NCBI GenBank assembly: GCA_002224055.1
Contig: AZLU01000037.1
Coordinates: 1-64,000 of the forward strand
Length of the DNA stretch: 64,000 nucleotides
Reading direction: 5' to 3'
Source: Pezizomycotina sp. ARF18
Lineage: Eukaryota; Ascomycota
Position 1 is the first letter of the stretch; each line of letters begins with the position of its first letter. The notes under the pieces were generated by a model that made no database searches, was not told the origin of the DNA, and saw nothing but the letters and a program-made list of their open reading frames with translations. Made by a program: the position numbers and the translations under genes. Below are positions 45,789 through 58,456 of the stretch, piece by piece.

Positions 45789-47836
45789 GTGCTGAAGAGC
45801 GGACCTTTTATTTACAATTCACCACTGGATTTAGGGAATCCGCCACAAAATCCGAAATTGAAGCTTGATATCTTCCCTGGCACCCTACTTCTACCCTCAA
45901 GGCATGATCTTAATTGCACTGCCGAGCAGAATCACGATACTTGTTTATATATGATTACACCGGTACATGTAAATCCACTATTTAATCTGATTGCAAGCCT
46001 ATTCTGCATTGAATATTCTCTTTCTGCTCCGGTTCGCACTGATGGTGTTTAGACAATCCTAGTCTTTCAACCAGCTTTAAATCATTATCTGATGAAAATG
46101 TAATTCCGAATGGTAAGTCCTCAAATCTGACGTGGAGAAACTTCTTTCTTCCCTTCTTTCCATTCCCTCCTCCATGCTTCCTTTTCTTACCTTTTCCATT
46201 ATTTCTTTCCTTTTATTTCTCAAGAGTGCTTTAACAGAAAATGAGCTTTTGTCCTTTTCTCACAGAATCTCAATTATTTGCTGGAGGAATTCGTTCAACG
46301 GACACCTTTTGGATCCCCCACACCGATTCAGATATTCGCTTGGATAACGCGTCGTTCCTGCTAGGTGATAACTCTACGCCCGCAGGCCCTTCACGCCTTG
46401 GTTTGGGTGTAGAATACGATTTCGCGCAAAACCAACCAATTCCCGGTGCTACTAGTTTTCTAGCATTAGCGAAAAGGTCGGGTTTGATACAGGCAATGGC
46501 GTATGGAATTTATTCGGGCGATAATGGTACATCTTTCTATTACTCCTCCCCCGTACTGATAACCATTTTCCTATTAATTAATATTATCTTTTTTTTTTTT
46601 GGTGTGTGCTTCGTCCTCTTGTATTACGCATTGAGATCGTGGGATACTGTTCTAATTGTCTCTCACAAGTTCACGATACGTTTGAAGTTATTCATAGCTA
46701 AAATTTTTACGAGCTCTCCTAGAGAAAAGCTCAGCCTCAATATCGATAGGTGGTGTTGATACGTCTAAATATTATGGTGATCTTCAAACATTCAATAATC
46801 TTTACCTGTACGGAACCGTGCCTATAGCAGGACTAGAGCTACAGTCAATAGTACTCAACGACGACTTATCGAATAGGACAGTATCGATCTTAACAGCTAG
46901 TGCGATAACCGGTTTGATTATGAATAAGAGACCAGTTGGTCCTGACAATATCCCAAGAACCAAACCCATTGAAAATTTTTTTTTTTATAATATCTGTGCT
47001 TACTCATCCTGTCATTTATTTAGTGGAATGTTCTTGGATAACCGAACGGCACAGGGGATTTTCAATATGTTTAATAGCGTCTCTGTGCCTCTCAACGGCA
47101 GTAAACGTCGTATTGTGGACTGTGCGGAGCGATATACGAATAAATCTGTCACATTTAATCTCTTCAGCCCAAACATCCAAGACAGACGTCGTGCTCCAAA
47201 TTTCGATATCACTATCCCGGCCGCTCACCTCATAAATGAAATACCATATTTGAGCGACGATCAGGAACCTGTGGCCATAAGAGACGGCGGACGAGCTTGC
47301 GAACTGGAAGTAGCGATCTTGCCCGATGAAGAGAGTCGTATGATATTCGGTCAACCATTTTATCGATCCACCTATGTTGTGGCAGATTTTACCAACAGCC
47401 AAATGAGCTTTGCGCCCTCTGTACGCAATGCCACCTCATCGACCGTCCTTGCTTTAAGCCCCGGCGGCGTTTCTAAGACCGACAACCTCCGAGGACGAGA
47501 TTGACCAAGCATAAATTCATCATCGCAACCTCGTTCCACAGGAGTTGCGCCGCCAGCTCCAGTGCGTTCGAATACATATACAGCTGCAATCATCAGTGGA
47601 ATACCTGGTGGAACCATTTGCATATTTGTATTGAGTCGCAGGCTTGCGATATGCTTTTTTCGAAAGCGCATTAACCGGAACAAACCCAACTTGCCACCGG
47701 AGCTCCAGTCTACACCTATATATCCAAAGGTTGAGGCACCAGCGTGCAACTGCTTGTTCGAAGCGGAGGCAGTTGTTCCTGTGGAGCTGCCGACCCCCGT
47801 AACTCACGCAGTATGGCGGTTCGCAAAGAAAATTTA
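45789..47836 (+). CDS. Transmembrane pepsin-fold protein 1 (aspartic-protease-like)
   Basis: An A1-family ectodomain with membrane anchor and cytoplasmic tail. N-lobe: NSPLDLGNPPQNPKLKLDIF then PGTLLLPS, where active proteases have DTGSS. Next come FAGGIRSTDTFWIP, PSRLGLGVEYDF and ALAKRSGLIQAMAYGIYSG. C-lobe: SIGGVDTSKYYGDLQTF, then SILTASAITGLIM at the expected second catalytic DTG/DSG, CELEVAILPDEES and IFGQPFYRSTYVVADFTNSQ. The tail includes LPPELQ, PKVEAPACNCLFEAEAVV and PVELPT. Exon pieces lie in three frames; a probable intron lies near 46540-46720 and other breaks may be introns or base errors. The upstream start is unclear. Both catalytic motifs are non-standard, so it is more likely a binding or receptor-like protein than a protease. 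Confidence 0.7.
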
Positions 47837-48900
47837 GATTTGTAGGGCCAAAGATCTAAAAGTTAAAGGACCTAAAAAGTTATATAAAGATCTAAAAAGT
47901 TATATTCCAAGGTAAATTGCATACCCGCGTTTCGATGTCTCTTATTGTTCTTCTTTGACCTATCTTTTTATTTTCGATAGGGTTAGCCATATCTTTTCCG
48001 ACAAATTCTCAAATTCTCGATAGGGCTGCGGATCTTTAGAAAGCTTAGGCGGCTCTCTACTATCAAAGGCCAAAGTCTGTCCAGATTTTCGATTTCTCAT
48101 ACAAAAGGCGAATTTTATAACGTTATTGCTCAACCACTACTGGACTTTACGTTATAAAACTAAATATTTCATATACTTACAGTATAATTTATAAAATCCT
48201 TTTTGTATGATGTTTCTTAAATTATAGGTATTTTACTTCATAATTTTTCTAAAAATTTTGGTTTCGCTTAGAAATGTGTTCGGAAAAATTATTTGCGGCG
48301 AAATAAAAATTTGGACATACTTTTGTCCTGAGATAGTAGTAGTTCGGTAGATAGATTCATATAGTAGTGACGGATAATGCATACTGATGAAACTGTTCGA
48401 CTTTTTCCTTTTGTCCAACCCGGAAAAACCGATAATAGCGTCATCGTGTTTATAACCTAGACACCTGAACGCCACGCATGAAACGAGGGATACCGTTTGA
48501 ACGGTAGCGCTTTTTGTGGTCCCAGCACGGCCTTAGCCCCTCACCCAAAAATATTTGACGCGGATGAAGATAGGAATCATATAGTTCACTGTATTTAGCA
48601 AGATACACCATCCTCAGCATAGCAATTGCATGTTAAGATTAGCGTTCCCCCTTTGTAGACTTTCTTTCTTTCCCTTTTGTTTTCCTGATTATGTCGTTAA
48701 TTCTTTGCCTGCATCTTGTCCATTTTGCTTTTACATTAGGTTAAACTATTTAATTCTACGCTTAGGCATGAACTTTTGTTATCGGGTGGCTTTATTCCTT
48801 CAACTCCCTCATTATGGAATTATGCTCTCATCCTGTCGATATTTCTTCTGGTTTCGCCTGCAGCTGCGGCCGGCTATCACTATACCCCACTTAGATGGCT
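47837..48900. other. Intergenic between protease-like genes 1 and 2
   Basis: AT-rich, with a short direct repeat of the form AGATCTAAAAAGTTA near 47855-47912. No gene recognised; a plus-strand 92-codon frame (48630-48908) is cysteine- and phenylalanine-rich and may hold part of the signal peptide of the next gene. Confidence 0.4.
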
Positions 48901-51023
48901 TTCTATGACCCCAATAATGACTCTCTTCGGAAAATATACGTAAATGGAGCTATTCATCTCCCAGTCTTTCAAGAGGTAGGCTTATAGAGTTCTCATACCC
49001 TTTGCTGCTTGAAAACGATTCAGGAAACCTCGAGGCTGAACACCTGTTTTACCAATGTTGAATCAACCTTGTAGCCCTTGAACAATACGTATTATGTTCA
49101 GATTCAACTAGTAATGTTTCTCCTCTTTCGAATAAATCCTAAGCGTGCGGATTCCCTTTCTGTTGCCGATAGCTGACTCTTCAGCGCGTTGCGAGCTGAA
49201 GGCACACCTTCGCAGGGTGTTAATATGCAGCTCAGCCCAGGATATCTTACACTTGCTCTGGCAGCTCAATCGCGATCTGCCTATAGCGGCTCGAGGACAG
49301 GAACTATGGATTGCTCGATTGTGGATTATTTCGGCACATGTACGTGGAGTTAGTTCTGAAATTCTTTAGACCTATCATTAATGTAAACATTAACTCTACA
49401 GAAAAAGATCTAACGCTAACCCTCAGGCTCAAATTCACCTCTGTTTTAAAAGACCAAACAGACATTTCAAGCACTTACAAGGCTCTGGACACCACGAACT
49501 ACTCAGAGCCCCAAGATCCTTCGTCAAGTAGTGGTTTAGGTGGTAGTGGGCTCTACATATCGGACTCATTCAACTTCAACGGCAATGACAATAATCCTCC
49601 TGTCTTAGGCCAAACATTTGTCTTGAGCGACAATCCCGCGGACTACCCTCGCCTTGGGCTCTCTATAGATGCTCCTAATGGGCTTCCGACAGTACTAGAG
49701 TCTCTGTCTGATAGTGGCGAGATATATACGGTCGCGTATGGCATTTCTTTGAGCAATACTAGTGTGCTATTTCTCCTGCTCGTCTTCTTTCTTTACTGTC
49801 CCTTGACTATATCGTTCCTCATACGTACCAACCTAAAACATTTTTCCTAACGCAGAAAGTAAGATATCTTTAGATACAAACTCTAGACCAATTACCCTTG
49901 GTGGTGTCGACACGTCTAGATACTACGGTAACCTTGCTAGCTACAAACCACCTAACATCAATGCTAGTATTTCCCTCGATACCCCTATTAGTATTCAATG
50001 ACGGAGGGAGCCCAGTTAGTGACTATAATGTGGGAACTGTGAACCTGAATTTTCTAGAGAAGTATGAACACGCCGGTAAAAAGTGCAGTCTGACGTAGAC
50101 CAGAGAATATATCTATAATCAATATTTTAGATATAAAAAATCAGACGCGTGCATAACGTGAGAATTATACTGACAATTCTTTCCAGGTAAAGATACATCG
50201 TGCTACACGAAAATATATGGACCGCCATTATATCCTCTACAAAAGCAACCAGTCTCAACGATGTTTACATATGCGATTGTTCCCAGCGCAATGCTTCAAA
50301 AGCCATAGTCGTCTCTCCGCGGCCTTCGGCCTGACACTCACAGTCACAATCAGCATCCTAGCATCAGATTTTATATTGCCCTACAAGCAGGGGGACGGTC
50401 AACGGTCTTCCTCCGAGCGATCCTAAGAAGCCAGCTTGCCAGTTGATGGTACGCTCTACCCCAGACGGTCAACCTAACATATTCGGGCGCCTTTTTACCG
50501 AGCTTCCTACGTCCTAGTCGACTATCCCAACAACGAAATTAACCTTGCGCTGGCAGTGACAGAAATAGCATCGCCGTCCATTGTAGCCTTGACCCTAGAG
50601 GCGTGTGGGCGACGAAAATCTAGCAGGCGTTCAGCGTGCGAACTCAGCGGAGGGATCTGATCAGGTTCAAAGATCGCAATTTCAACCTGGCGTTAGACCT
50701 TCAGCTTCTTCCTCGCCAAATTCTAAACCTAAGTCTGGTAACGCAGTGGCCATTGGCACTGGAGTGGTGGTGCTATAGTATCATTCATCGTCGTCGTAGC
50801 ATTGACACTATGGTACATGAAGAAACGATCTAGAAGGCCTCGTTTATCAGGCATGCCCGAATTAGAGGCAAAGCATATTTGTCCCAAGATTGAAGCACTA
50901 GAAGATAATTATATTCTCGAAGCGGAGGCTCCGGTACCTGTGGAGCTGCCACACGTGCCCCACAGGGCATGTAAGATAGGTCAATTTGGTTCAGTAAGAT
51001 TGAGAGAAGACTTAAGTAAATGA
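48901..51023 (+). CDS. Transmembrane pepsin-fold protein 2 (aspartic-protease-like)
   Basis: Paralogue of the preceding gene, in the same orientation. The N-terminal pieces are YDPNNDSLRKIYVNGAIHLP (48901-48974, followed by a possible GTAGGC donor) and GTPSQGVNMQLSPGYLTLAL. In the second piece Ser-Pro-Gly stands where A1 proteases have the catalytic Asp-Thr-Gly. Then come GLYISDSFNF, YPRLGLSIDAPNGLPTVLES, an intron near 49760-49850, and ITLGGVDTSRYYGNLASY. The late C-lobe has CQLMVRSTPDGQPNIFG and VDYPNNEINLALAV. A single membrane helix (about 50720-50815) leads to a basic stop and the tail PELEAKHICPKIEALEDNYI then LEAEAPVPVELP. Several frame breaks are present and the exact exon map is not secure. 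Not expected to be an active protease. Confidence 0.65.
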
Positions 51024-52586
51024 GAAAAAAAATTCTTCGGTAAAAGTGCAAAGATATCAAGTGCAGCAGCGGAGAAACACATCAGTTTTAATGACATCCT
51101 ATGTGAAGCTTTAATCTGATCATGAACGCTGTTCTAGCATCTTTCAACATTCAAGGAATAAAATTCCCGCCGCGGCTTCATAGTGTAACGTTATCTCATC
51201 CCAAAGGCTGGTCATGGGCTACTAGTTTTATTTTATTTTATTTAAGGCGTTTCTTAAGCCACTCCTTGCCTTCAAGCCCCAGACAGATTAAGCCCTGACC
51301 AGGAAATAGACGCCAAAATGAAAGGGTGTTTCGGGGTCTTCTATTCTGCTTTGGTTCTCAGGAGCTGTCTCTTCAGAGATAATTCTTCATTGATGTATAA
51401 TGATGAGACGCCCCAGGACTGATCCGAGCGGGACGCGGAAGCATTTAAAATCGTAGACGTCCTCCTGATTGAAGGCAATTGCTACTGGCACTTCCGTTTT
51501 CTCTTTCTTGATACTTTTTTTACCATTATTATTCAGAATAATATCCTTTTTAACGACCTTTGAAGATAATTACCTCCTTAGTCTAAATTTGTCTTAACAG
51601 ACTTTAGATGCGCCGTGGATTATATTATATTTTGCCTCGTTTAAAGGAGCCTTCAAGATGGACAACCTTGACAGCCTGCTTTGTGGGATGTTTTCCCGGA
51701 TTCTGGTCTGGACGCTGGCGTTCACAACATTTACCGCTTTGCGCTTTCAAGCGAGCTCAAATGCTCCAATTACCGATCGGCAAAGCAGTCTTCTGGATAG
51801 AGAGCGCTCAACGGGCAAAACTTGACTATCGTTCCTAAGACCGTTAACGCCCCCGTATTTTACGACGTACGCACAATTTTGAGTGGCTGTTCAGGACGAT
51901 TCTGACAACCTTCCCAATATGAGCCGGAAAAAAAAAACTGTTGTAGGTTTGTAGATCCTTTGGGCCTAAAAAAGCTAACATTTGTCCACAACGTCAGCTA
52001 GTCTTCTTCGTTCTCTGGGCTCAAGTGCAAATCGGTGAGCAAAACCTAATGTTACCTCTCTACTTGGCCTTCTAAGCTATACTAATATATTTTCTTCTGG
52101 ATCATAAGGCATTCAGTCTCAAAGCCTTAAGATGGTCCTCTCATCAGGTGGTGGGACATGGATGATAGCGGCTCAGGCAACACTACATAACTGTTCGAGC
52201 TCTCCAGGGTAGGCGGCAGGCTGCGCTATCATGCAAAAGTTCGGCATATGTAAGAAAACGACACCTTTTTTCTATTCCTCTCATCTGCTCTGGCTTTTTC
52301 CCCAAAGAAAATAAAATAGAATAGAATAAAAAGTGCCAATGTTTATTCTTCTCCTCGAATAATTCGCTATCACTACTTAGAACCCTCGCTAGGGCATTGA
52401 GAGCCAATGTCAAAGTAAATTTCATTTGGTTCCTTATCAAGCGCTCTGGCAAGATCTAAACTTAGAAGGCGCGAGAAGCAAAGAGTATCAACTGCAAGTC
52501 CCAAAAAAACCAAATAGATTTTCAAAGGAATTGAATCAGAATTTTAAAATATATATTCCAAACTAGTTGACGCGTCTACTGGTAAA
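51024..52586. other. Intergenic, no recognisable gene
   Basis: About 1.6 kb between protease-like genes 2 and 3. Only short frames on both strands; a (TTTTA)n-like stretch lies near 51228-51245. Confidence 0.45.
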
Positions 52587-54103
52587 TCTTATCTGACCCT
52601 AGGATTCGAATGCTTTAACTATAGATCAAACGGGTATTTCCGGAACCGCAGCGCGCATAATGAAAGCCTTGGATTGATTGACTGGGATGAAATCGTGGGA
52701 TATCCTCAGTCATTTTACTGCAACGGAACTATTTTGTCCGACCTCATCTCGCTTGACGGATCATTTGCAAATGGTTACGGTCACGACACAGACTTTTACC
52801 TTAAGGTCTTTGTGATAACCACACTGGCTTTTCTGTTCCCTCAGTCGGGCAGGCTTTACAGATAGCCAAAGCATAACGGAAAAGCTATATCAGCACCAGA
52901 TTATAAATTTACAGGCTTATTATCTATATGCGGGGAACTTAGGTGCGTTTTCAGCATCTATTTTATTTTATCGAGTGCGCCGTACATTTATGTTTTCTGC
53001 TTATACAGCATCAATGTTCTAAAACATAAAATTTTGGCTCCTTAAGGAACTATCGTAGATCTAACAGGAATCTCGAGGCACTTAGACGCTAGTTCTGGCT
53101 CTGTATCGCTCGGAGGCGTGGATAATTCGAAATATCACGGGAATTTATACCAAGGAGTTTCCTTCTACGATGCAAACGCTACCTTGGCGCCTTTCTGTCT
53201 CAATGGAGAGATTAACTTTTTCTGACGACGGGTGAAACAGTGCGTTCGAATCTTATAAAGGTTTAAATGCGACATTGGACTTTATGCACAAGTATGTTCA
53301 GCAAGGGCACTATTCATATCGGGAGAGAGATCACATTGCTAAGGCGGCCATTCTAAAAAAAAAAAAAATGTGTCCACAGGCATATCATTGTGGCTCTGCA
53401 AACCTTCTCCGCTATTGTTTCCTCTCATAACGGCGCAATCGCCAAGGATGTACCGGATCCCGTTTGCACCTGCTCAGAACGCTATACGCCGAGGTCGATA
53501 GCCATCTCATTCCCGGTTCGCAACGGACCCACGGCGCCAGTAACGATTACCGTCCCTGCTTCGGAGTATATAATACCCGATTATTATATCAACGGATCTG
53601 CCTTACTATTTCCAACGGCGTTCCACGGTGCCGTATCATGTTACAGAGCGCGGAAAACTCCACCAGATTCATGCTCGGCTTACCATTCTATCGCACAGCG
53701 CACGTAGTCCACGACCAAGATCATCAGACAACCCACCTCGCACCAGCGGTTTTAACGCGACGGCGTCATCGGTCATCCCGATAGATGGTAGAGGATTAGA
53801 ATACACGAATTTAACCCGTGTCCCCTTGAAGCAAGCGCCAGAGCACGGCCATAAAAATTACCAATCGCAGGTATAGCAGCCGGCGGCGCAGTACTCGGTG
53901 CAATTATTCTATTGGCCGTTATGATCTGGTGGATCAGGCGTCTTCTATGGAAGCGTAAAAACCCGTGGCAACCGGAGTTAGACTCTGAGATGATACGCCC
54001 AAAGATAGAAGCTCCAGAGCAGAACTATGTGCTCGAGGCTAAAGCCCCAGTCCCGGTTGAGTTGCCGACGCGCAAATCCCAAGGTATGGATTCCAAAACT
54101 TAA
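52587..54103 (+). CDS. Transmembrane pepsin-fold protein 3, N-lobe eroded
   Basis: Third tandem paralogue. The N-lobe is represented only by SYLTLGFECFNYRSNGYF and the following 60 residues; no DTGS-like site was seen. The middle has SVSLGGVDNSKYHGNLYQG, aligning with the GGVDTSKYYG block of copies 1 and 2. The C-lobe has VTITVPASEYIIPDYYING, then CRIMLQSAENSTRFMLGLPF and YRTAHVVHDQDHQTTHLAPA, the usual last strands of A1 domains. A clear membrane helix follows (IAGIAAGGAVLGAIILLAVM), then IRRLLWKRK and the tail PELDSEMIRPKIEAPEQNYV then LEAKAPVPVELPT. The membrane helix and tail are intact in one frame, better kept than the N-lobe. At least four frame changes occur. It may be a decaying gene or suffer from base errors. 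Confidence 0.6.
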
Positions 54104-54439
54104 AGGAAGGAAATTTATGGTGGTTAAATAGATTAGACATATCTAGGCGGCCAGAAAGCTCGCCGTAGTTTTATAGAATAGCTTTGCTAGGTGCGAAGTG
54201 CCTCCATAGTATATTAGAAGACTCGTTTTTTAATACTGTCCTGGCTCTTGGGCAATCTTCCCATTCAATATACGCAAAGTATTGCAACTTATCTATCAAC
54301 AGTGTTGTTAGAAGTCCGGTTTTAGTATTTGTTAATTTCAAGTGTTGAATACACTCCAGTACAAAAAAGAGAGAGAAAAGGCTTGGATTCGCATAAGAAA
54401 GATCTGGTGGCGAAGTAATGAAATCTTCTACAAGCGCCA

Positions 54440-56795
54440 GTAATAAATCGCTTGGTGCCCTTAACCCCTAGCATCTGCGGCAGCTTCGATAGCGCGCCGC
54501 TGAAGCGCGTCGATATACAAGTTAACATTCTTAACAACAGTTCTATCAGTTTCCCGCGCTACACCGTCAATATCGCTCATGGCATCATTGCACCATCGGA
54601 TAAACCTTTGGCTCTGGAGATCCCATTTGGCGCCTTTTAAGGTAGAAAGATGCTCCATCTGCAAGATAGCTGGGCGAATGTACTCTGAAGACACGCTGAC
54701 ATATGCAGAGGCAATGTCAGCGATAGCGCTAAATTGCCCTTGCATGTGAAGGCGCTTGTAGTGATTCTCTAGAAATTTCAGGTCAGATAGCAGTTAGCGA
54801 GACGTTTCGATAGACTGGAAGCATATGCAATGTAATAGGCTCCGTTATGGCTTTACCTTCTTGCTTGCATTGCCAAATCTGATCGCTTCTTTCTCCTCCT
54901 TGCTGCCAGGCTTCAAGCGGGTCTCTATTGGTCTTAAGAAATCCTGAACATCGTTGGTGACCACTTTGTCAATCTGGCCCTGGACTTGGTCAAAGAATGT
55001 AACCAAGGGTCCAGTAAATTCTTAAGCTGCCCGAGCTTCTCTGCCGAATTCTCAAGAATTTCCATGATGGATTCCTGCATCACGGTGAGTTAACAAAAGC
55101 CCAAGATGCGAAGAAAAGAGAATGTTTAGGAAATCTCACCAGCTCAGCGTCCTTATTTTCAAGCATTTTCATATCAGCCTCCGCCTTGACCAGGTTCGAC
55201 TTAGCGGAAGCCAGCTGGCAAGTGGTGTCGTTGAGTTTCTTATCGGCATTGTGCCACTGCTGAGCCATTTTTTCTTCTCCTCCTTAGCCCTTTCTACCCG
55301 TTCCGCCGCCTGCCTGCACCGTTCTTCGTGCTTCTTTTGTGCCTCATTTCGGGCTTCCTCCTCTATCTTCCAGACTTCTTCCCAGTACGCTTTGAATTTT
55401 GCTTATCTTCTTTCGCGTGCGCATCCGACTGGCCCAAGAGCTTGTCTTTGATGTCGGTGAACAATCCGCGTTCTTTCATTTTCGGCGCGACATGAAACAT
55501 GTCAGTAATATATCTACCTTATACAGTGATGGCTTTCAGACGATGGGGTATGATCCTGATACCTTTCTTGGGCGATGGGAGGTTCGGCGAGCGGCGACGC
55601 ACCTCCTGGTCTACATCCTCCCAGAATGAATGGGCTAAATCGACCGGCTCCCGGCAGATCATATCATAGTAGTCTCGAGCCTGAATAAATTTAATTTAGC
55701 CTCGTCTAGCTGTTCTTCGCCAGCCTGACCGCAAGCTCGAGGGCTTCTTTCTCTCCATTATACTTGTCCTTGTTTTGGTCGGCTTCAGTCCTAAGTTCGC
55801 CCGTTTTCTGACGGTGCAGAATAACCTCGTCTTAATAACCAACTTAATTAACTTCATCGCTGTTAGGAGTTGAATTATAATCTAGGCGTAACTTACTCTT
55901 CCTTGACAGTGAGGTTTCCTTCAAGTTCATGATAACCAAGAACCAGTACTCGAACTTAGATTTGATACCCTCGGCATTTTTTAGGCACTTAGTTGTTTTT
56001 TCTTTGAGCGCCTCTAGTTCAGGTTTCAAATCGTGCCTAGCATCCTCGGGGTCCTCTAGCAAGTCGATGATGTATGCTATGCTGCCTTCATCCTCAATCA
56101 GGCTCTTTGCCGTTTTGTTAATTGCGCTCATTGCGTGCTGAGCGTCTCGGAAAGCGAGTCGGCCGACATCGGCGCAGTGCTGAAGATTTGTGTGGAAGAA
56201 TTTAGACCTTGAAGTCCTCTCAGTTAACCGCATCTACTATCGTACAAGGCAAGTAGATTGCTACTCACGGCAACTTCCCCACAATGTTCCGTCCTTGAGA
56301 ACTGCTTGACTCTCTACTTCTAGGCCTGCTGCCGCCTCTGGTCTGCCGCTTTAAGCAAGACAGCCATGATAGATATGGCATACGGCGCTGTCGTCAGCGG
56401 GGCCGCCCATGACGTATTGAGTATCATGTTATTCTCCTTCACGCTCTGCGCAGCGTCCTTACACGCCCTCTGTAAAGCTAGCGCATACGATGACTTCTGA
56501 CCGCCTCGGCTTCCGCGCCTTACTCCACGTTCGGAGAGGCCATCAGGGCTACCATCGACGTCGGGAGTTTCGTAGCTCAGCCCATTCGGTACGTTGTAGC
56601 CCCACTCAGCGTCAGAATCATAGGCTTGATGCTCGTTTTGTGTGGCTTCTTCGCCAGCACCGTTACGCGAGCTACTGCCGTTCGGTGTGCTCCGGCACGA
56701 GAAGAGCCGTTAGGCGTAGGATCGGGTTTGACAAAGCTAGAGCCCCAGTCGTCGGCGTCGTCGATTTCGTCTCGCCGGTCGTGCGAATCATCCAT
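54440..56795 (-). CDS. Large coiled-coil protein A
   Basis: Not assigned to a named family. The proposed start, ATG at 56795, gives MDDSHDRRDEIDDADDWGSS, an acidic N-terminus. Other frames continue YDSDAEWGYNVPNGLSYETP, ALQRACKDAAQSVKENNMIL and APLTTAPYAISIMAVLLKAA. Long helical segments follow: NLQHCADVGRLAFRDAQHAM, LEDPEDARHDLKPELEALKE, EADQNKDKYNGEKEALELAV, KHEERCRQAAERVERAKEEK and ATCQLASAKSNLVKAEADMK-type heptads. It ends with ASAYVSVSSEYIRPAILQME and LYIDALQRRAIEAAADARG. Probable length 700-780 residues, mostly coiled coil, with several introns or frame breaks. It is divergent to coiled-coil gene B at 59.2 kb. Function unknown; a scaffold or membrane-associated helical protein is possible. 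Confidence 0.55.
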
Positions 56796-58456
56796 AGCTT
56801 TACCGTTGGATGGCAGACCTGAACGTAGTACTTGAGGAGCCCGAGGGAGGAGCACCTCTTATAGGAACCTAGAAGACCAGATTATGGGTAAAAGCGAATA
56901 ATATACCAGTCTTTGAAAAGAAGAGCTATAGATCGGTAAAGACAAGGTATCTCTTGAAAATGCAGTATTAAGAGGTTCAACACACGGTCCAAGAATCCTA
57001 AGTCTTCTGGAATTTAAGCCTTGGTCTCATTTGTGATAGGATATGGGAGTAGCTGGGGAATAACTTCAATTTATTAAGTTTCATATCATCTAGACATTAA
57101 TACTAAGAACTATCCATTAGCTCCGTACTTAAAAATGCGCTCAAAACACTGCCGTGTATGACTAAAACTCCCAAGGCCAGCCTCGTTTCTTCATTTCTCA
57201 AAACGCACTTTTCTTTCAAAAATTTGTCTCACCATTCAAAGGCTTTAGCTTGTGAACCGCACTATTATATTTACCCGCGTCTTGCCTCAGAGTCGCTCGG
57301 ACATGAAGAGACCGATAACTATAGCTCTCCATAGTTTCAGTTGGCTATGCGGTATTTTAATGCTAGGAGCTATAACGAGGCTGACAAGGTCACAACTCCT
57401 TCATGATAGACAACTCGTTTTTGGTGGTTATAAGACAGTGACCGAGGATACTCCAGTAAACTAAAGCCATGTAGATATTTAACATCAATAGCAAACACCT
57501 TGTGCTACCCCACTTCGGCTGTTGATAGCAAATTCGGCGAGGCTTTCTTCAAGACATGCATTTCAATCAGTCTATTGGACGATAATTCCAAAACATCAAA
57601 GCCTTTCCGCTGCACGGGTAACCGGGATTAACGCCAATACGGTACGAGAGCTGTTTTGCCGCCCTGTCCACGTCAGCCGCACGCCTCGCCTGTGTATCCA
57701 GACACGGCAATATTAATACGGGCAAAATATATTATCTTGGCATCCACTAAAGCTTCGAGACTCTATGGCGACCCATCGCGACCTATTTGTATTCTACCCT
57801 TGCAATCGAACCGCGCATGCCTGGCGCGGGGTTCAGCGCCTAAAAGACCTCTCCAATCAGGTTTTTAAAACTTCATTAGGTAAGGGTGTGCCATGAATGC
57901 TGGATATGCAGGATCCACTTTTCACTATCTGGCGCCATTCTAACTTGGTATTTGTGCTCTGCTCTCGCCGAGCAACTTCACCTAGTGGGAAGGCTCGCTA
58001 CTCTTCGCGCTTCGCGAGTGGAGATACTCAAATCCACCAACTGACAAGGATACTGTGAATCACGATATAACGAGACCGAGCCCTACCCAATAATAAGTAG
58101 GGTTATTGCGATATCCTACCTATTAGCAAACAAGGTACTTATGTATACCTTTGAGCTTTGAGTTGGGGATGAGTGCGCGGTATCATGCGAGATAACGAAA
58201 TTGTAAGTATCAAATATCAATGGAAAGAAGGCTGGAAATGGAAGCAAAGTTGAAAGGCTCATTTGCAGAAAGAACTTTGAGTAAAAGACCTTAAAAAATG
58301 GAGACGGCCAGCATATACAAGCTCGAGTATAGCTTTTCTCAGAGCTATCAGAGAGAAAAAACATTTCCGGAAAGAAGTGGACTACGCAATGGGTTAGAAG
58401 TTCTCTCGTACCCAGACTGCCTACTTGCATAATCCGGGGGACATACCGCAGATAGT
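56796..58456. other. Intergenic, no recognisable gene
   Basis: About 1.6 kb upstream of coiled-coil gene A. Short frames (up to 104 codons on the minus strand near 58116-58430) have no recognisable features. No RNA gene seen. Confidence 0.45.

Noticed and set aside
48100-48340. AT-rich patch resembling a second RIP-affected MITE
   Set aside because: Its ends do not form inverted repeats when compared.
57656-57868. Plus-strand frame with many Pro/Arg/Ser residues
   Set aside because: No recognisable domain and no support from neighbours.
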